A DNA stretch of 64,000 bases from Rheinheimera sp. (GTDB lineage: Bacteria; Pseudomonadota; Gammaproteobacteria; Enterobacterales; Alteromonadaceae). Positions 61,582-64,000 of this stretch are shown here, in pieces. How positions within the stretch are numbered: position 1 is the stretch's first letter; every line of letters starts with the position of its first letter. Made by a program: the position numbers and the translations under genes. The stretch lies in NCBI RefSeq assembly GCF_030690345.1, contig NZ_JAUYGV010000007.1, positions 124,001 to 188,000 of the forward strand. Direction: 5' to 3'. The notes beneath the pieces were generated by a model that made no database searches, was not told the origin of the DNA, and was given only the letters and a program-made list of their open reading frames with translations.

Positions 61582-64000
61582 ATGGCGAAATCACTGGTTA
61601 TAGTCGAATCACCGGCAAAAGCGAAAACAATCAACAAATACCTTGGCAAAGACTTTATCGTCAAATCCAGTGTTGGCCATATTCGCGATTTGCCCACCAG
61701 CAGCAGTAAAGAAAAAGCCGCCGCGAACAAAACGCTGAGCAAAGAAGAAAAAGAATATCAGGCCCTGGTCGACCGCATGGGTATAGACCCGGCACATGGT
61801 TGGAAGGCGCGTTATGAAATTTTGCCCGGTAAGGAAAAGGTGGTTAAAGAGCTCAAAGCTCTGGCTGAAAAGGCGGAAACCGTTTACCTGGCAACGGACT
61901 TAGACCGTGAAGGGGAAGCTATTGCCTGGCATTTGCAGCAAATTATCGGTGGTGATGAGCAGCGTTTTAAACGGGTGGTGTTTAACGAAATTACCAAAAA
62001 CGCTATTCAAAATGCTTTTGAAGAACCCGGTGAAGTGAATGTAGACCGCGTTAATGCACAACAAGCCAGACGGTTTCTCGACCGCGTGGTGGGCTTTATG
62101 GTATCGCCGCTGTTATGGAAAAAAGTTGCCAGGGGGTTGTCTGCCGGCCGCGTGCAATCAGTCGCTGTGCGTTTAGTAGTAGAGCGTGAGCGCGAAATCA
62201 AAGCCTTTGTGCCGGAAGAATACTGGACAGTTGCCGCAGATACCTTAACCGCGGCAAAACAGGCGTTGCAGTTGGATGTGACCAAACAGCAGGGTAAAGC
62301 TTTTAAACCGGTGAATAAAGCCGAAGCTGACGCCGCCTTAGCCTTATTAAATAACGCCGGCTACAAGGTGCTGGAGCGGGAAGATAAACCCAGCAGCAGT
62401 AAACCGCAGGCGCCTTTTATTACCTCGACATTGCAACAAGCAGCCAGCACCAGGCTGGGCTATGGTGTCAAAAAAACCATGATGCTGGCGCAGCGTTTGT
62501 ATGAAGCCGGCCACATTACCTATATGCGTACCGATTCAACTAATTTAAGTGCGGATGCGGTAAGCGCTTGCCGTGACTATATTGCTGCACAGTTTGGTAA
62601 AAAATATCTGCCGGAGCAGCCGCTGAGCTACGGCAGCAAAGCCAACGCCCAGGAAGCGCACGAAGCGATACGGCCGTCAGATGTGAATGTGTTGGCCGGT
62701 AGTCTGGGCGATATGGAAGCCGATGCCCGCAAGCTGTACGAGCTAATTTGGCGCCAGTTTGTGGCGTGTCAGATGCCGCCGGCGTTATACGATGTGACGA
62801 ATATTATTGTGCAGGCCGGTGATTTTGAATTAAAAGCCAAAGGCCGCGTGTTGCGTTTTGATGGTTGGACTAAGGTACAGCCGGCAGTTAAGCGCAAAGA
62901 CGAAGAAGACAGTCTGTTACCCGATGTGAAACCGGGGGAAATGTTGCAACTGCAGCAATTGAACAGTGCGCAGCACTTTACCAAGCCTGCGGCGCGTTTT
63001 AGTGAAGCCAGCTTGGTAAAAGAGCTGGAGAAGCGCGGTATCGGCCGGCCCTCTACCTACGCGTCTATTATTTCGACCATTCAGGACCGCGGCTATGTGC
63101 GGGTAGAGAATAAACGCTTTTACGCGGAAAAGATGGGCGAAATAGTGACCGACCGCCTGGTAGAAAACTTCAATGATCTGATGAACTACGACTTTACTGC
63201 CAATATGGAACTGAAGCTGGATGACATTGCCAATGGCCAGGCGCAATGGCGTAAAGAGCTGGACAGCTTCTACGGCGATTTTTATCAAAAGCTGAAAACC
63301 GCAGAAAACGACCCTGAGCAGGGCGGCATGCGGGTAAATCAGTTTGTCCTGACAGATATTGTCTGCCCTACTTGCGGCCGGCCTATGGGCATTCGTACTG
63401 CTTCTACCGGGGTGTTTTTAGGTTGCTCCGGTTATAACCTGCCGCCGAAAGAACGTTGCACCACCACCATGAACCTGGTGTCCGGTGATGTGGCAGTAAA
63501 TGTCAGTGACGACGATGAAATGGAAACCGAAGCCCTGCGGCAGAAAAAACGCTGTGCCAAATGCGGTACGGCGATGGACAGTTATCTGATAGACGAGCAG
63601 CGTAAACTGCATGTTTGCGGCAATAACCCGGCGTGTGATGGCTATCAGGTAGAGCAGGGCAGCTTTAAAATTAAAGGCTACGACGGCCCGCTAATCGAAT
63701 GTGATAAGTGTGGCAGTGATATGCAGTTAAAATCCGGCCGCTTCGGTAAGTATTTTGGCTGTACTAATACGGAGTGTAAAAATACCCGTAAGCTGCTGCG
63801 TAGTGGCGAAGCTGCACCACCAAAAGAAGATCCGGTGCATTTGCCGGAGCTGAAGTGTGAAAAGTCGGATACCTACTTTGTGCTGCGTGATGGAGCCGCC
63901 GGTTTGTTTCTGGCAGCAGCTACCTTCCCGAAATCACGTGAGACACGGGCGCCGTTGGTAGCAGAGCTGGCCAAATACCGTGCGCAGTTATCACCAAAGT
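61582..64000 (+). CDS. topA: DNA topoisomerase I TopA (3' truncated by window)
   Basis: TopA relaxes negative supercoils by cutting one strand. 806 codons are visible and the frame runs off the window. The Toprim start [35 protein letters not shown], and the active site [14 protein letters not shown] (Tyr314) are intact. [17 protein letters not shown] also matches. The C-terminal region carries at least three Cys4 zinc ribbons (from about residue 594; [37 protein letters not shown]). ATG 61582. Usually close to this region in gammaproteobacteria. Confidence 0.97.
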   Translation, partial: MAKSLVIVESPAKAKTINKYLGKDFIVKSSVGHIRDLPTSSSKEKAAANKTLSKEEKEYQALVDRMGIDPAHGWKARYEILPGKEKVVKELKALAEKAETVYLATDLDREGEAIAWHLQQIIGGDEQRFKRVVFNEITKNAIQNAFEEPGEVNVDRVNAQQARRFLDRVVGFMVSPLLWKKVARGLSAGRVQSVAVRLVVEREREIKAFVPEEYWTVAADTLTAAKQALQLDVTKQQGKAFKPVNKAEADAALALLNNAGYKVLEREDKPSSSKPQAPFITSTLQQAASTRLGYGVKKTMMLAQRLYEAGHITYMRTDSTNLSADAVSACRDYIAAQFGKKYLPEQPLSYGSKANAQEAHEAIRPSDVNVLAGSLGDMEADARKLYELIWRQFVACQMPPALYDVTNIIVQAGDFELKAKGRVLRFDGWTKVQPAVKRKDEEDSLLPDVKPGEMLQLQQLNSAQHFTKPAARFSEASLVKELEKRGIGRPSTYASIISTIQDRGYVRVENKRFYAEKMGEIVTDRLVENFNDLMNYDFTANMELKLDDIANGQAQWRKELDSFYGDFYQKLKTAENDPEQGGMRVNQFVLTDIVCPTCGRPMGIRTASTGVFLGCSGYNLPPKERCTTTMNLVSGDVAVNVSDDDEMETEALRQKKRCAKCGTAMDSYLIDEQRKLHVCGNNPACDGYQVEQGSFKIKGYDGPLIECDKCGSDMQLKSGRFGKYFGCTNTECKNTRKLLRSGEAAPPKEDPVHLPELKCEKSDTYFVLRDGAAGLFLAAATFPKSRETRAPLVAELAKYRAQLSPK

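Noticed and set aside
1..64000. Prophage, transposon or integron
   Set aside because: No integrase, transposase, phage structural gene or terminal inverted repeats of an IS were seen anywhere in the window.

Overview
The window is chromosomal DNA from a gammaproteobacterium. It suggests the Alteromonadales/Chromatiaceae group, close to Rheinheimera, Alishewanella or Arsukibacterium. That is an inference from gene content and order (cpoB - tRNA-Lys - nadA; a trp operon diverging from rnm-yciO-scpAB-rluB; yciK, sohB, astB and topA close together) and not from a database search. Coding density is high. Most genes are housekeeping or metabolic, and no phage, integrase, transposase, CRISPR array or rRNA was seen.

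Layout. 1-2.7 kb: end of cpoB, four tRNA-Lys(UUU) genes, nadA and tRNA-Ser(GGA), followed by partial copies of the tRNA-Ser 3' end. 2.7-11.2 kb: a mosaic of single genes (2OG oxygenase, yjjX, DUF445 protein, M19 dipeptidase lipoprotein, CsbD-like protein, cytochrome b562, YebC family, acpH) and an unrecognised three-gene cluster whose first product ends in four 13-residue repeats. 11.2-20.3 kb: HAD phosphatase, diguanylate cyclase, a large PBP1-like protein, hemH, a PQQ-type sugar dehydrogenase, an SlyD-like isomerase and a periplasmic binding protein. 20.3-27.4 kb: a complete trpL-E-G-D-CF-B-A operon with a Trp-Trp-Trp leader peptide and attenuator, with a 160-bp structured non-coding element just downstream. 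27.4-31.7 kb: DUF6435-like gene, rnm, yciO, scpA, scpB, rluB. 31.8-33.9 kb: an unrecognised three-gene accessory set (zinc-ribbon membrane protein, FGE-like lipoprotein lacking catalytic cysteines, glycine-rich hydrophobic protein). 34-42.2 kb: SDR, binding protein, membrane protein divergent from a NarL-type two-component system, galE, yciI, an NSS transporter and a parDE toxin-antitoxin pair between twin terminators. 42.2-51.6 kb: proS, kelch protein, trmO, purU, can, and the manC-manB pair followed by a possible H-NS-like gene. 51.7-64 kb: yciK, a VolA/Pla-1-like lipase lipoprotein, sohB, a DAACS symporter, an Ig-repeat lipoprotein, astB and the start of topA.

How the genes work together. 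The trp genes cover chorismate to tryptophan and appear controlled by transcription attenuation. ScpA/ScpB are SMC partners in chromosome segregation and TopA relaxes DNA. ManC/ManB make GDP-mannose, and GalE interconverts UDP-glucose and UDP-galactose for surface polysaccharide. AstB, the M19 dipeptidase and the symporters point to amino-acid and peptide use. Best leads for undescribed biology are the repeat-peptide cluster at 9.2-10.4 kb, the 31.8-33.9 kb set, and the 160-bp element at 20.3 kb.
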